DNA from: a virus
Direction: 5' to 3' (one strand)
IMG/VR virus record: IMGVR_UViG_3300027743_000019
Location: 1-41,036 of that record
DNA: 41,036 nt
Shown: positions 17,236 to 23,915 of the stretch, in pieces
Layout: the number at the start of each line of letters is the position of its first letter
How positions within the stretch are numbered: position 1 is the stretch's first letter
Position numbers and translations under genes: made by a program
The notes under the pieces: generated by a model
Seen by the model: the letters and a program-made list of their open reading frames with translations, nothing else
The model's database searches: none
What the model was told of the DNA's origin: nothing

Positions 17236-17697
17236 GGTTCTCTCACGAGATATGGCTCGCTTTCGCACCATGTTTCAATCCCAATGGGCGGCTTCTCGCT
17301 CCCTGAGCGCGGTTCTCTCCAAAGTGGCCTCTCATACAACGGCTCGCTCATGCACCACGGTTCACTTCTTGGTAACGGCTCGCTCGCTCGCACGATTCGG
17401 TTCGCTCACGAGGTATGGCTCGCTTATCGTCTCGTTTCAATCTCATACAGGCTCGCTCGCTTTACACGGTTCTCTCGACCAGATCGGACTCGCTCTAACG
17501 CCGCACGGCTCGCTCGAATTCCTCGGTTCTATCAGCGATGGCGGCTCGCTCGTAGCCTTCGTTTCAATCGGTATCCACGGCTCGCTCACGCCCTTCGGTT
17601 CACTCCCAGATAACCCGGCTCGCTAACTTCGTGCGTTTCTTTTCGTAGTCGCGGCTCGCTCATCCTACGCGGTTCTCTCCGGCATTACGGCTATCGC
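17236..17697. repeat. Array of about 26 degenerate 9-bp motifs, 18-bp period
   Basis: A 9-bp core recurs at 17236, 17254, 17272, 17293, 17311, 17326, 17341, 17359, 17377, 17399, 17417, 17434, 17450, 17468, 17486, 17507, 17525, 17543, 17561, 17579, 17597, 17617, 17635, 17653, 17671 and 17689, mostly exactly 18 bp apart. GGCTCGCTC cores alternate with GGTTCNCTC or GTTTCAATC cores, so the true period is about 36 bp, with GTTTCAATC recurring at 17272, 17434 and 17561. The 9-bp intervals are unrelated in sequence. Read on the plus strand the cores are Gly-Ser-Leu or Val-Ser-Ile and differ mainly at third codon positions, but the frame breaks near 17380-17399 and 17597-17617. The array lies between two leftward genes and is less GC-rich than its surroundings. 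Its function is unknown. Confidence 0.85.
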
Positions 17698-19820
17698 ACC
17701 ATAGGCCAGTTCGGGGGCGGGATTTTGTGGGCGTGCCCCGCGAATACCATGGCATAGGGTGCGGGGGGCTTGGTCCCCGTGTCGTGCTCCCACCAGACCT
17801 CCTGAAGGTGGGACAAGAATATTTTCACACTCCACCTCTTCGCCCGCAGGTGGATACGGGCAGGCGGCAGATGCCCGGCCTCGTAGTGCTTCCTGGCCTG
17901 GGTGTCGGTGCCGAATTTCTTAGCTACCAGGGCGGCGGCAGCCTGATCGGCGAAATCCCCCGCCGCGTTCTTGCGCTCCTCGATGGCCTTCCGCTGCTTG
18001 TAAAGCTGCCCATACAGGGCGTTGGGGTTGCCGCTGACCTTGACGAAGCTCTCGCCCAGCAGCCAGCAATTGTGGACCGTCACGCCATCGGCGACGTAGG
18101 AGTTGTCCTCCTCCACTTCGAGGTTGAACACCGGGCCGGCATAACTGCGGATAATGCCGTCCCGTGCCGTGTGCCACGCGCCCTCATCCGTCCATTCGGC
18201 AACGCCGGTCGGCGTGATCGGCTCCCTGGCCTCCCCCATGACGCGGTCGAAGAAGGCGGTGCGGTCGGTCGGCTGCACCCGGTAGCAGTGACAGGAATGA
18301 ACATCGTCGCGTCCCGGAAGCGTGCTGGTCACCTTCGTCGGAACGGCGGTTGCGGGAATTTTGAGCGCTCGCAGCATCTGTGCGACCGATTGCGCTAGAT
18401 GCCAATTCACCGAGACGTAGGAGCAGCTTTCATCCGATACGTGCCCATCGGAGTCGAATAGGCCGCGCAGCAGCCCGGTTATCACCAGTTCGTCCGCCTC
18501 CAGCCATCCGGCGGGGATGCGCTTGCCGCGCGCCAGCTTGCCGGTGTTGGCGTCAAACCATTGCTGAAGCTGCTGCGATCCGCAGATTACTGCCCGCATA
18601 TTGTGCGTGACGCGCTCGACCGCCCGGATGCCGAACGTGTTGCGAAGCGTGGCGATGACAAAATGAGATAGCATCGCCTCGTGCAACCCGAACGACCACA
18701 CGACCCGGTTCTTCGACGTGTGCCCATCACCGAGGAACAGCCCGACGAGCCGGGCCAAATCGTGCCCGACCTCGGCATCGCGGCGCGTGGCGGGGTTATG
18801 AAGGTCTGGCATATCCTCCAATTCGATGCGCGGGCGGACGGTCCCGACAGGCGGCGTCGGCGACAGGACGCGCCAGCCCGGCGAGATCGCGTCGGCCCGC
18901 GTCCAGGCGATGGCGTCGGCTGTGGGCTGTCGCTCGTAGCCGTGCCTGATCTTGCTGACCATCGACTGGCTGACGCCGGTTTCCCGTGCGATCTGGGCGC
19001 CCCGCTCGCCCGCCTCGATGCGGTGCTGAACCTCGCTCCATCTGGCGTCATCAATCTGCGTCACCCGGCGCTTGCGCGGATTGGCGCGGAAGCGTTGCCG
19101 TCCGTCGCTGTCCTCCCAGGCGTAGACCCGCATCTGCTTCGTCAGCACCGGATGATTCGGCGTGATCGTCGGCCCATTGCCCGCCAGCCCGTGCGCCCGC
19201 AGCGTGACCATCTCGCCGGCATGGTCGCTCTGCATGGTCTTAATGACCCGCCGCCAGCGACCACGATGCGTCAATACCTCATCGCCGGCCTGGACGTGCT
19301 CAATCATCTTCGGGCCTTTGCGGGTCGTGATGGTTGTTCCTGGCGCGCAGCACAGGCGCTTGAGCCCCGCGTTCCAGGGCCGCTTCTGGCCCTTCTCCCA
19401 TTTCACGGTCGGATCCAGGCCGGCATAGCGCCAGATATGGCCGGCGGTGGGCGCGCGCTTGATGTCGATGTTGGCCAGCATACCCGCCGCGATGATCGGG
19501 CCGATGCCGACCTGCGAGCGCATCCACTCGCCGATGACGTGGCCGGCGCTGTAGGCGTCCAGCGCGCGGGCCACGCGCTGCTCCAGGGCGTGGCGCTGGT
19601 CGAGCAGCCACTCCATGAAGTCGTTGGGCTCGGCCGCCTCGCCCAGGCTCCGCACCTGATGCGCCGCCCTGATCCTGTCCTCCTGCATCTGGTAATAAGA
19701 GTCACAAAGAAACCGCGCCTCGGCGTCGGACAGGATGCGCGCGGCTTGCAGCAGATCGCGGGTCAGGCGGGCGATGGGGGAGAGGTCGATCCCCTCGGGG
19801 GGCTGGTCGAGCGGGGTCAT
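17691..19820 (-). CDS. IS110/IS116 C-terminal-domain (HhH) protein interrupted by an intein
   Basis: 709 aa from ATG 19820, preferred over 19847 because AAGGAG lies 5 nt upstream. Exteins total 281 aa. The N-extein (1-156) ends with the helix-hairpin-helix signature of IS116/IS110/IS902 transposases (SQVGIGPIIAAGMLANIDIK, HIWRYAGLDPTVKWEKGQKRPWNAGLKRL). The C-extein (585-709) continues with CWLLGESFVKVSGNPNALYG and HLRAKRWSVKIFLSHLQEVWWE. No N-terminal DEDD domain precedes the HhH part, so this is the phage-type short form rather than a full IS110 transposase. The intein occupies residues 157-584. The last repeat-array unit overlaps the 3' end. A DNA-binding or recombination role is inferred. 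Confidence 0.8.
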   Translation of the reverse strand: MTPLDQPPEGIDLSPIARLTRDLLQAARILSDAEARFLCDSYYQMQEDRIRAAHQVRSLGEAAEPNDFMEWLLDQRHALEQRVARALDAYSAGHVIGEWMRSQVGIGPIIAAGMLANIDIKRAPTAGHIWRYAGLDPTVKWEKGQKRPWNAGLKRLCCAPGTTITTRKGPKMIEHVQAGDEVLTHRGRWRRVIKTMQSDHAGEMVTLRAHGLAGNGPTITPNHPVLTKQMRVYAWEDSDGRQRFRANPRKRRVTQIDDARWSEVQHRIEAGERGAQIARETGVSQSMVSKIRHGYERQPTADAIAWTRADAISPGWRVLSPTPPVGTVRPRIELEDMPDLHNPATRRDAEVGHDLARLVGLFLGDGHTSKNRVVWSFGLHEAMLSHFVIATLRNTFGIRAVERVTHNMRAVICGSQQLQQWFDANTGKLARGKRIPAGWLEADELVITGLLRGLFDSDGHVSDESCSYVSVNWHLAQSVAQMLRALKIPATAVPTKVTSTLPGRDDVHSCHCYRVQPTDRTAFFDRVMGEAREPITPTGVAEWTDEGAWHTARDGIIRSYAGPVFNLEVEEDNSYVADGVTVHNCWLLGESFVKVSGNPNALYGQLYKQRKAIEERKNAAGDFADQAAAALVAKKFGTDTQARKHYEAGHLPPARIHLRAKRWSVKIFLSHLQEVWWEHDTGTKPPAPYAMVFAGHAHKIPPPNWPMVR
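18069..19352 (-). mobile_element. Intein with LAGLIDADG-type homing endonuclease
   Basis: 428 codons inside the gene above. Splice block A starts at Cys1 (CCAPGTTITTRKG, then GDEVLTHRGRW). Block B has TPNH. Two LAGLIDADG-like motifs mark a homing endonuclease (LVGLFLGDGH and LLRGLFDSDGH). The C-terminal blocks are VFNLEVEEDNSYVADGVTVHN, with the His-Asn pair followed by Cys+1 (CWLLGE). A helix-turn-helix (AQIARETGVSQSMVSKIRHG) lies between block B and the endonuclease. Excision gives the junction KRL-CWLL, restoring an unbroken domain. All splicing residues appear present. Confidence 0.9.
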
Positions 19821-20074
19821 ATTGGCTCCTTGGGTGTGGGTGTCCAATGTCGCATGTCGGGAGAAAACGGTCGTTTGAATGTGCGTCTAGGCCCGATTCC
19901 GGCGCAGTTCTGCGGGCTGCGCCAGGGTTCGGCGCGGTTCGGCGCGGTTTGGCGCGGTTCGGCCTTGACCGCCCGAGACGCGACTGGAAACCGGCCGTTT
20001 GCTTCAATCTCGCCGCCATTGCCACGCGATTTCAACGGCATAAGCATGTGCAAGGAATCCTTGTGCGTGGTCAT
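19817..20074 (-). CDS. Possible small gene upstream of the intein gene
   Basis: An 85-aa ORF whose TGA overlaps the ATG at 19820 (ATGA), the same coupling used by nearly all neighbours. The product is basic (LKSRGNGGEIEANGRF, RTFKRPFSPD) with no recognised family. Its middle covers the 10-bp tandem repeats at 19901-19960. The ribosome site is weak, and an alternative start at 20047 lies beside the CAAGGA/TCCTTG dyad. It may be a real regulator or a by-product of repeat DNA. Confidence 0.3.
   Translation of the reverse strand: MTTHKDSLHMLMPLKSRGNGGEIEANGRFPVASRAVKAEPRQTAPNRAEPWRSPQNCAGIGPRRTFKRPFSPDMRHWTPTPKEPI
19901..19960. repeat. Tandem 10-bp repeats (GGCGCGGTTC)
   Basis: GGCGCGGTTC occurs at 19931 and 19951, GGCGCGGTTT at 19941, and weaker copies GCCAGGGTTC at 19921 and GGCGCAGTTC at 19901. 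The 10-bp period is close to one helical turn, so one face of DNA repeats. This would suit cooperative protein binding upstream of the intein gene, or it may be repeat expansion within the small ORF that covers it. Confidence 0.6.
20051..20063. promoter_or_regulatory. 13-bp palindrome in the RecT-to-intein-gene interval
   Basis: CAAGGA-A-TCCTTG is a perfect dyad in the 46-300 nt gap between the 73-aa gene and the intein gene, flanked by several GTGCAA/ATGCAA words (20047, 20094, 20109). An operator role is possible; no matching promoter could be assigned with confidence. Confidence 0.35.
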
Positions 20075-20120
20075 TCGGCCGCCCTAGGGCGGGATGCAAG
20101 CGTGCCAACATGCAAACACG

Positions 20121-20342
20121 TCAACGCGTGTGCATCCCCCGCAAGGCGTCGATCGCCACGTCGAGGCACGCCTGCCGCCAGTCGGCGTCGGCGAGCTTCA
20201 TTTTCCCCTCACCCACCCAGCGCCGATACACCCGGTCGCGCTGGTTCTGCTCGCGCTCCAGCTCGGTGATGGCGTCGGCCAAGGTGGGGGCGATGAGCCC
20301 CCGCGGTCGCTGGGACTGGCTCACAGCTTCTGCCTCGGCCAT
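20121..20342 (-). CDS. Small hypothetical early protein
   Basis: 73 aa, helical and charged, with the pattern LADAITELEREQNQRDRVYRRWVGEGKMKLADADWRQACLDVAIDALRG. It overlaps the 3' end of recT by 22 nt. Small proteins of this form follow recT in other phages of high-GC hosts, but I know no function. Confidence 0.6.
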   Translation of the reverse strand: MAEAEAVSQSQRPRGLIAPTLADAITELEREQNQRDRVYRRWVGEGKMKLADADWRQACLDVAIDALRGMHTR

Positions 20343-21178
20343 GTGTCATCCGCCTCCACCGCCTCCGGTTCCGCCGCCTCCTCGGGCATCCGGCCGAATG
20401 CGTCGGCCAGCATGGCGCGGATGTCGTCCTTGACCCAGTCCGGTGCGGAGGCGAGGGCGTCGGCCACGGACTGGCGCCCGCCGATCTCGACCACGGCGGC
20501 GCGGTCGGCGGCGTCCTCGGTGGCCTGACGCAGCCGGTGAAGCCACGCATGCCATTTCTTGTCGGACGCGGACTCTACTGACGGGGCGGGGGCGGGCTCG
20601 GCCTCGGCGTCCAGCGTCGGGCCGCGATGCGGCGGCTCGCGCTTCGGCTCGGGCTTCGGCGGCATCTCGGCCACCTCCTCGGCCACATACAGTCCCGACG
20701 TGGCGAGCGGCCAGACGGTGCGGACGCCCTCGCTGATGGTGCGCGCGCGCAACATCTGGCGGGGGAACTTGGTATACATGTCCTTGCCCAACAGCGCCGC
20801 CTTCTTGGCCCGCGCCATGTCCCAGGTGATGCGGACGGAGCCGCCCTGCGGGTGGCTGAAAGTCGCGTCGGCCAGATCGTCGGCCAGCGCGTGCCATTCG
20901 ATGCGCCCGCCGGCCGTCAGAAAATCGCGCTGCATGGCCTCGGCTTTCTTCGCCGGGCGGCCGGATATCACGTCGTAGTCGCGGGCGGCGAGCGCCGGGT
21001 GTCTGCCCTCGGCCTGCGCGATCATCATCAGCGCCATGGCCTGATCCGCGGTTTTGATCCCGAACAGCCCGCTGGCCGCGATGCTGGTGGCAAGCTGCTG
21101 TATCTCGCGGAATCCCAGCGCCGGGGCGTGGCTGATGGCCTGCGCGTGCGCGGCCTGCGGGATGGTGATCTCGTTCAT
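20321..21178 (-). CDS. recT: RecT-family single-strand annealing protein
   Basis: 285 aa from ATG 21178, which overlaps the upstream stop (ATGA); the ORF is open further but without conserved sequence. The core 30-165 has the RecT-superfamily pattern: SGLFGIKTADQAMALMMIAQAEGRHPALAARDYDVISGRPAKKAEAMQRDFL, ATFSHPQGGSVRITWDMARAKKAALLGKDMYTKFPRQMLRARTISEGVR. A Pro/Glu-rich linker leads to a helical C terminus. RecT proteins bind ssDNA and anneal complementary strands in recombination and replication. No RecE-type exonuclease lies beside it; the VRR-NUC protein (24025) is a possible nuclease partner. Confidence 0.8.
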   Translation of the reverse strand: MNEITIPQAAHAQAISHAPALGFREIQQLATSIAASGLFGIKTADQAMALMMIAQAEGRHPALAARDYDVISGRPAKKAEAMQRDFLTAGGRIEWHALADDLADATFSHPQGGSVRITWDMARAKKAALLGKDMYTKFPRQMLRARTISEGVRTVWPLATSGLYVAEEVAEMPPKPEPKREPPHRGPTLDAEAEPAPAPSVESASDKKWHAWLHRLRQATEDAADRAAVVEIGGRQSVADALASAPDWVKDDIRAMLADAFGRMPEEAAEPEAVEADDTWPRQKL

Positions 21179-21396
21179 TGCGTGCGGCCTCCGGTGATAA
21201 CGGCGAACAGCGGCAGGGGGGGGATATCCAGCGCGCCGACAGGCCGCCGGATCGCGGGGGCGGTGGTGGCGACGCTCAGGACATGGCATTCCAGCGCGTC
21301 GGCAAGCTCGGCCATTTCGTCCAAATCCAGAGGCTCGGCCGCCTTGGCGCGCAGACGGACAAGCTCGGCCATGGCCAGCAATGCGTCGGTGCTCAT
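21175..21396 (-). CDS. Small hypothetical early protein
   Basis: 73 aa; an acidic helical N-terminal half (LAMAELVRLRAKAAEPLDLDEMAELADALE) and a C-terminal extended region (PLPLFAVITGG). Overlaps both the Gp157-family gene and recT by 4 nt. No family recognised. Confidence 0.55.
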   Translation of the reverse strand: MSTDALLAMAELVRLRAKAAEPLDLDEMAELADALECHVLSVATTAPAIRRPVGALDIPPLPLFAVITGGRTQ

Positions 21397-21893
21397 AGCC
21401 GGTGCACCGTCAGGATCGGGGCGGGGTTGTTGAAGCAGGCGCCGGGCACGTCCTCGCCGGCTTTCAGTGCCGCCGAGATGGCGCTGATGTTCGGCTCGCG
21501 CTTGGTGCGGATAAATTCCTCGGGCAGCACGTCGGCGCTAATGATCTGCACGGCGGGACGGCCCGCCACGATGCGGGCGGTGAAGTCTTCGGACGCGAGG
21601 CTTTTTATGCCGATGGCTTCCATCGCCTCGCGCACCGTGGCGCGGCAGGCATCCTCGCGGGCCTGAAGCCGGCGCCGGCGGGTTTCGAGCGTGTCCACGT
21701 GGCGGCTCAACGCCTCGGCGAAGACGGCCGCCTCCAGGCCGTGGCGCATGATGGCGCGCAGCTTGTCGATGACATCGCTTTGCCCGTCCAACGTGTCGAA
21801 CAGCAGCCGCTCGTCGGTGACGATCTCGGGGTCTATCGCCTCCAGCCGCTCGCGCAGGGCGGCCAGCCAGTGCAGATCGGGGCGCGCGTCCAT
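21393..21893 (-). CDS. Gp157-family phage protein
   Basis: 166 aa. The N-terminal half is a long helix with FDTLDGQSDVIDKLRAI. Then come RRRRLQAREDACRATVREAMEAIGIKSL, a beta segment (FTARIVAGRPAVQI) and the ending VLPEEFIRTKREPNISAISAALKAGEDVPGA, the full order of the siphovirus Gp157 family. Members usually accompany recombination genes, and this one lies just upstream of recT. The family has been linked to phage resistance or recombination, but the mechanism is unclear. Confidence 0.8.
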   Translation of the reverse strand: MDARPDLHWLAALRERLEAIDPEIVTDERLLFDTLDGQSDVIDKLRAIMRHGLEAAVFAEALSRHVDTLETRRRRLQAREDACRATVREAMEAIGIKSLASEDFTARIVAGRPAVQIISADVLPEEFIRTKREPNISAISAALKAGEDVPGACFNNPAPILTVHRL

Positions 21894-22111
21894 TAGCGGT
21901 ATTCCCGGCGCATGTGCATCCGCAGCAGGGGGCTTTCGGGAACGTCGTCCTCCGAGTCTAGCTGTTCCTGCAGGTCGGCGATGGCCTCGGCCTCGGTGGC
22001 GCCCCAGCCGATGAGCGAGCCGGGGCCGTCATAGGTGTCGTCGTCGTAGGCCGACCAATCGCTGTCGCGCATGGGGATCGGCGGCGGGTCGTAATGGGTG
22101 CGGATGTTCAT
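21893..22111 (-). CDS. Small acidic hypothetical protein
   Basis: 72 aa from ATG 22111 (ATGA overlap with the upstream stop), strongly acidic (SDWSAYDDDTYDGPG, ATEAEAIADLQEQLDSEDD). The central GATEAEAIADLQEQL resembles the short HicB-like/DUF helix following a beta hairpin found in small phage proteins. It shares its terminal base with the start of the Gp157 gene. Function unknown. Confidence 0.55.
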   Translation of the reverse strand: MNIRTHYDPPPIPMRDSDWSAYDDDTYDGPGSLIGWGATEAEAIADLQEQLDSEDDVPESPLLRMHMRREYR

Positions 22112-22350
22112 GGCGTGTCCTCCAGTGCGGCGCTGGCGATTTCGGCCGCCTGGGTGGCGACGTGGCGCTTGTGGCTGGCCTCTATGCGGTCGAGCGACAG
22201 GCCGCCGCGCTCCAACGTGCGGCGCGCCCGCAGCCAGTAGCCGTCGTCGGGCTCGGGAAATGTTATCAGCGGGTAGGACTGCGCCCACTGCGCGATGCGG
22301 CGCAGCGCATCCGCCATCCGCTCGAAGCGGTCGTCCTCGTCCTCGGTCAC
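22108..22350 (-). CDS. Small hypothetical early protein
   Basis: 80 aa, helical, with DRFERMADALRRIAQWAQSYPLITFPEPDDGYWLRARRTLERGGLSLDRIEASH. Coupled by ATGA to the next gene. No family recognised. Confidence 0.55.
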   Translation of the reverse strand: MTEDEDDRFERMADALRRIAQWAQSYPLITFPEPDDGYWLRARRTLERGGLSLDRIEASHKRHVATQAAEIASAALEDTP

Positions 22351-22353
22351 AGC

Positions 22354-22617
22354 TCAGGCCGCCGCGTAGCGGGGCGACCAGCGCAGCACCGCGCGGGCAT
22401 CGTGCTCGTCGTCCGCGATCTGATGGGCGAGGACGGCGAGGTCGCCCATGGCGTTCGCCACCGCCTCGGTGATGCCGGCAATCAGGTCGTCCAGGCGGGC
22501 GTCGTCGACGTGCTTGTGGGCGGCATCCAGGGCTTTGAGGGCCGCGGCGAGGGCGGCGTGCGCGCCGCGGGCGGCGTTGTCATCGGCGGCGCTGCGGAGG
22601 GCGGGGAGGGGGGTCAT
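22354..22617 (-). CDS. First gene of the leftward early operon, hypothetical
   Basis: 87 aa from ATG 22617, chosen because AAGGAGA lies about 8 nt upstream. Ala-rich helical protein (NAARGAHAALAAALKALDAAHKHVDDARLDDLIAGITEAVANAMG). It follows the promoter/operator region directly and would be the first product of leftward transcription. Function unknown. Confidence 0.55.
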   Translation of the reverse strand: MTPLPALRSAADDNAARGAHAALAAALKALDAAHKHVDDARLDDLIAGITEAVANAMGDLAVLAHQIADDEHDARAVLRWSPRYAAA

Positions 22618-22666
22618 CGGCGGAATCTCCTTGCTGGCCCGGCGTGGGGCTTGTTGTGTGCAAGGA

Positions 22667-22695
22667 ATATGAATGCACGAGCCATGCAAAGTCAA
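22667..22695 (-). promoter_or_regulatory. Leftward early promoter (PL-like)
   Basis: On the minus strand TTGACT (22690-22695) is separated by 17 nt from TCATAT (22667-22672), a good sigma-70-type pair, about 50 nt upstream of the first leftward gene. The spacer and -35 box lie inside the large inverted repeat at 22673-22720, so a bound repressor would block it. Confidence 0.6.
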
Positions 22696-22720
22696 CGAGG
22701 AATTTGCATGTCTCGTGCAT
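22673..22720. promoter_or_regulatory. Large operator-like inverted repeat
   Basis: Two 18-nt arms (22673-22690 and 22703-22720) are reverse complements with one mismatch, separated by 12 nt. Each arm has the words CATGCAA and TGCACGAG. The dyad overlaps the leftward promoter and shares TTGCA half-sites with the dyads at 22789 and 23325, pointing to one repressor acting on all three. Confidence 0.6.
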
Positions 22721-22746
22721 TTTTCTCGCCACGCAAGGTGCAGACA

Positions 22747-22765
22747 ATAAGCCGCCCCGGCTTAT
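22747..22765. other. Short hairpin in control region
   Basis: ATAAGCC and GGCTTAT form a 7-bp stem with a 5-nt loop. No T run follows on either strand, so it is not a clear terminator. It may stabilise an RNA leader or be a protein site. Confidence 0.35.
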
Positions 22766-22788
22766 CTACCTGCGCGCGAAAAAGCGTC

Positions 22789-22806
22789 TTGCATTGCAAC
22801 CGCAAT
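22789..22806. promoter_or_regulatory. TTGCA-type dyad operator
   Basis: TTGCATTGCAA (22789-22799) is a perfect 11-bp dyad centred on T; it overlaps a second dyad ATTGC/GCAAT (22793-22806). It lies in the gap between the repressor gene and the leftward operon and matches half-sites elsewhere in the control region. Confidence 0.5.
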
Positions 22807-22911
22807 GGCGCGAGCGTGGGTGATGTCTGATACGTCACAGCGAGCAGACGGGTTCAAAAACCCAAGCGCCGCCAGTGGGTTAATCAAAAACCAGGGGGCG
22901 CCAAGCGATGC

Positions 22912-23265
22912 TCACTTCGTGCCGGTCGTGCCGAGCATTTCGGTCGCAAGGGACGCCTGCCCCCCAGGGGGAGCCGGTTCTGGCGGAAGTCCTAGCAGCT
23001 GCGTCGCCAGGTGATGTGGCAGCGCCCCCGCGTCGCCCAGATAAATCCAGTCGAAGTTAACGCCGCGTATCCGACAGAAGATGTAGAGATTGTGCGGCGC
23101 GGGATAACTCTGCCCGCGCATCCAATTCCCTAGCTGGGATGGCGTAATTCGCATATCGCGCGCCGCCTCGGAGTAGCTGATGCCGAGCGCGTCGATGAGT
23201 TGGCGCAAACGCGCGCCGCATTGGCGAATGTGGTCGGTCTTCCCCACCAGGGTCGTGGTCCGCAT
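22912..23265 (-). CDS. XRE/CI-like repressor
   Basis: 117 aa from ATG 23265; an alternative start at 23331 would reach into the divergent operator. Helix-turn-helix at about 31-60 (ARLRQLIDALGISYSEAARDMRITPSQLGNWMRGQSYP), followed by LYIFCRIRGVNFDWIYLGD, the usual ending of XRE domains that count sequence by domain size. There is no S24 peptidase domain, so release by RecA-driven self-cleavage is not expected. It is transcribed away from a Cro-like gene, as in lambdoid switches. Confidence 0.7.
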   Translation of the reverse strand: MRTTTLVGKTDHIRQCGARLRQLIDALGISYSEAARDMRITPSQLGNWMRGQSYPAPHNLYIFCRIRGVNFDWIYLGDAGALPHHLATQLLGLPPEPAPPGGQASLATEMLGTTGTK

Positions 23266-23324
23266 ACCGGAAACAATGCCCCCGGCGGCTGAGTCTGTCG
23301 TTGTGTAATTCCCGCTTGCCCGGA

Positions 23325-23343
23325 CTTGCATGATGGGTGCAAG
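23325..23343. promoter_or_regulatory. Operator-like dyad between repressor and Cro-like genes
   Basis: CTTGCA and TGCAAG are 6-bp arms separated by 7 nt, directly in front of the Cro-like start (23344). The half-site TTGCA(TG) also occurs in the dyads at 22673-22720 and 22789-22799. I cannot assign the flanking promoters reliably. Confidence 0.45.
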
Positions 23344-23628
23344 ATGCGGCGCATGGCATTTATGCACGCGATCGAGGCTTGCGGTGGTCGGGCGGGGGTG
23401 AAAGCCTGCCTGGGGATTAGCGACCGCACCTACTACAACTGGCTTCACGGCCGGGTGCCGCTGCACCAGTGGCTGTTCATTTCGGATCGCACTGGTGTGC
23501 CGCTGCATGTCCTGTGCCCCGCCGTCTGGCCGCCGCCTGCCGATTCTGCGACTCGTCAACGGCTTAACCCGCCGCCCGTGTTAAATCAGCGTCAATTCGC
23601 TGCGGAATTTCGGGAACCGGCGGAATGA
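23344..23628 (+). CDS. Cro-like helix-turn-helix regulator
   Basis: 94 aa from ATG 23344 (other in-frame ATGs at 23353 and 23362). AFMHAIEACGGRAGVKACLGISDRTYYNWLHGRVPLHQWLFISDRTGVPLHVLCP has the shape of a Cro/YdaS-type HTH: a helix, GRAGVKACLGIS, then a recognition helix ending in NWLHGRVP. It is divergent from the repressor and starts the rightward operon. The C-terminal 35 aa are Pro/Gln-rich and unstructured. Confidence 0.65.
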   Translation: MRRMAFMHAIEACGGRAGVKACLGISDRTYYNWLHGRVPLHQWLFISDRTGVPLHVLCPAVWPPPADSATRQRLNPPPVLNQRQFAAEFREPAE

Positions 23629-23915
23629 CCGCCGCCACGCACGCGCATGAGATGCGGATGATCGTCGAGGAGGCGTGGCGCCACCATGGCGCCCTGTGCT
23701 GGAAGCAGCGCCTTTATCAGACATCGCGGACGCTCCGGATTAGCCCGCGCCGGGTGCAGGCCATCCTCTACGGCGAGGTCCGCCGCGTCTGGTCGGACGA
23801 AATCGAGTGGGCGCGCCTGTGGTATGACGGCGCCTGCGACGCCCGGCGCGCATCCGGCGCCATCGTGGACGCCGATTTCCACGCCCGCGCCGCCGTCCTG
23901 GCCGCGAAGCTGTGA
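23625..23915 (+). CDS. Putative DNA-binding early regulator
   Basis: 96 aa, ATGA overlap with the Cro-like gene. Helical N terminus (MRMIVEEAWRHHGALCWKQRLYQTSRTL) followed by RISPRRVQAILYGEVRRVWSDEIEWARLWYD, which looks like a winged or helix-turn-helix reading head with a basic recognition helix. It sits where lambdoid phages keep CII-like activators; the class is not certain. Confidence 0.55.
   Translation: MTAATHAHEMRMIVEEAWRHHGALCWKQRLYQTSRTLRISPRRVQAILYGEVRRVWSDEIEWARLWYDGACDARRASGAIVDADFHARAAVLAAKL

Noticed and set aside
17272-17569. GTTTCAATC repeats, reminiscent of CRISPR repeat ends
   Set aside because: The conserved part is only 9 bp with 9-bp intervals and alternates with other cores; there are no 28-37-bp repeats, spacers of normal size, or cas genes.
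17147-17626. Long plus-strand ORFs across the repeat array (17147-17626 and 17179-17613)
   Set aside because: Each keeps the Gly-Ser-Leu pattern over only part of the array and changes to Arg-rich sequence elsewhere, so neither is a simple gene. They are treated as part of the repeat finding.
22805-23014. 69-aa plus-strand ORF in the control region
   Set aside because: It runs over the repressor 3' end in antisense and has no ribosome site or recognisable pattern.
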